A stretch of DNA of 5,773 bases from Jatrophihabitans sp. (GTDB taxonomy: Bacteria > Actinomycetota > Actinomycetes > Mycobacteriales > Jatrophihabitantaceae), in assembly GCA_025966255.1 (NCBI GenBank), contig JAOPVG010000189.1:1-5773 (forward strand), written 5' to 3'. The position numbers and the translations under genes are program-made. Every line of letters starts with the position of its first letter. The stretch's first letter is position 1. Below, in pieces: positions 5,064 to 5,773 of the stretch. Under the pieces are notes generated by a model. The model did not search any database. It was not told the origin of the DNA and worked only from the letters and a program-made list of their open reading frames with translations.

Positions 5064-5773
5064 ATGCTTCCAGCACGCGCCCGAACAGTTGTCCGCACGA
5101 TGGTTCGGGGCGGTGTGGTTGCCGCGGCGTGCAGCGCCGTCGCTCTTCTCGGTGCCGGGCCGGCCGTCGCGGCGGCAGGGACGCCGGTGACGAAGACGTT
5201 CTCCTACACCGGCGCGGCCGAGACGCTCGTCGTGCCGACCGGGGTCACCTCGATGACGTTCACCGTCACGGCCGGCAATGGCGGTGGCTATATCCAAGGT
5301 GGTCCCTGCCTCCAGTCGTTCGGCTTCGGCGCGTCCGTCAAGACGACGATCACCGTCACCCCCGGAGAGACCCTCACGCTCACCGTGGGCGGCGCCGGCG
5401 GCGCAGCCCAACGCGACCTCTCGCCAACACACCCCGACGACGGACAGGGCGGGTTCAACGGCGGCGCCGATGCCGGCAGTGTCAGCGGTGGTGGTGGCGG
5501 AGGCGCGTCGGACGTCCGCCGCGGCACTCCGACGCTGGCGCACCGCGTCATCGTTGCCGGTGGCGGCGGCGGTAACGGCGACGGTTGCGACAATGCCGGT
5601 AAGGGTGGCAGCGGCGGCTCCACGTCAGGTCAGGACGGTCTGGGCGGCAAGGCCGACAGCCCGCAGGCGACCGCCACCACAACCGGTGGCGGCGGCGCCA
5701 CTCCCACCGGGGCGACCGCGGCCGGCACGCCCGGCGGGGTGCAAGGTGTCCTGGGCGACGGCGGCGCCGGCGG
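5064..5773 (+). CDS. Secreted glycine-rich protein (3' truncated by window edge)
   Basis: The frame stays open from the ATG at 5064 to the edge, giving 236 complete codons. A signal peptide is evident: basic residues up to Arg15, a hydrophobic core at 17-32 and a likely cleavage after PAVA (36) or the Ala-Ala that follows. The mature start, KTFSYTGAAETLVVPTGVTS (44-63), then TITVTPGETLTLTVGGAGG (95-113), are beta-strand-rich and typical of bacterial glycine-rich extracellular proteins. Next come GGFNGG (129-134), GGGGGGASDVRRG (142-154) and RVIVAGGGGG (161-170), which resemble the glycine-rich domain known from ALK/LTK receptors and many bacterial surface proteins. From about 180 the chain is Gly/Thr/Ala-rich. 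Two cysteines remain in the mature part (82 and 175) and could form a disulfide. The function is unknown; a surface or matrix role is inferred. The real C-terminus, and any anchor, lies outside the window. PE_PGRS-type repeats are not a good match because no PE domain is present. Confidence 0.85.
   Translation, partial: MLPARARTVVRTMVRGGVVAAACSAVALLGAGPAVAAAGTPVTKTFSYTGAAETLVVPTGVTSMTFTVTAGNGGGYIQGGPCLQSFGFGASVKTTITVTPGETLTLTVGGAGGAAQRDLSPTHPDDGQGGFNGGADAGSVSGGGGGGASDVRRGTPTLAHRVIVAGGGGGNGDGCDNAGKGGSGGSTSGQDGLGGKADSPQATATTTGGGGATPTGATAAGTPGGVQGVLGDGGAG

Noticed and set aside
5118..5132. Lipoprotein signal at Cys23 of the glycine-rich protein
   Set aside because: The residues before it (Val-Ala-Ala-Ala) are a poor lipobox, and the hydrophobic core continues past the Cys to a standard AVA cleavage site.
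4869..5543. Long open frame on the minus strand (224 codons) across the glycine-rich gene
   Set aside because: Its product is Arg/Ala/Gly-rich with no recognisable domain, and it lies antisense to a frame with a signal peptide, a Shine-Dalgarno site and family motifs. It is a high-GC shadow frame.
5030..5575. Plus-strand open frame in a different register from the glycine-rich gene
   Set aside because: The translation is extremely Arg-rich, as expected when GGN/GCN codons are read out of frame; no ribosome site or motif supports it.

Overview
The window is high-GC DNA with strong G/C bias at third codon positions. The gene families point to an actinomycete (Actinomycetota): a tandem pair of CNNM/CorC-type membrane proteins arranged like Rv1842c-Rv1841c of Mycobacterium tuberculosis, a GAF-ANTAR regulator, and Ala-rich signal peptides. 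The genus cannot be fixed from this sequence. I see no tRNA, rRNA, CRISPR array, insertion sequence, integrase or attachment site.

Layout: (1) 1-197, plus strand: the last part of a sensor histidine kinase, cut by the window edge. (2) 284-2613, plus strand: two CNNM/HlyC-CorC-like membrane proteins overlapping by four bases (ATGA), a translationally coupled operon. The first has the full architecture (DUF21, two CBS, CorC_HlyC); the second lacks the C-terminal CorC_HlyC domain. (3) 2614-2718: a short convergent gap with a perfect 11-bp GC hairpin that probably ends transcription from both sides. (4) 2719-3786, minus strand: a secreted beta-propeller-like protein of the TIGR03118 type. (5) 3787-3960: a 174-base gap with an inverted repeat. 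(6) 3961-4734, minus strand: a cytoplasmic GAF-ANTAR regulator, expected to act on RNA by antitermination. (7) 4735-5063: a 329-base divergent intergenic region whose right part is rich in short inverted and direct repeats leading into the next ribosome binding site. (8) 5064 to the right edge, plus strand: a secreted glycine-rich protein, truncated by the window. This gene is easily missed because no stop codon occurs before the edge and long antisense frames overlap it.

How the genes relate: the two membrane proteins clearly work together, probably as a hetero-oligomeric or functionally paired Mg2+/divalent-cation or envelope-related module. The other genes look like separate units: a sensor kinase on the left, then a GAF-ANTAR regulator on the same strand as, and upstream of, a secreted propeller protein, and a divergent secreted glycine-rich protein. 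A link between the ANTAR protein and either neighbour is possible but only inferred.

No clearly new multi-gene system is visible. The best leads are the repeat-rich leader of the glycine-rich gene, where one GCTGG segment could pair with either of two CCAGC copies flanking the Shine-Dalgarno site, and the glycine-rich protein itself, which resembles the glycine-rich domain known from ALK/LTK receptors.
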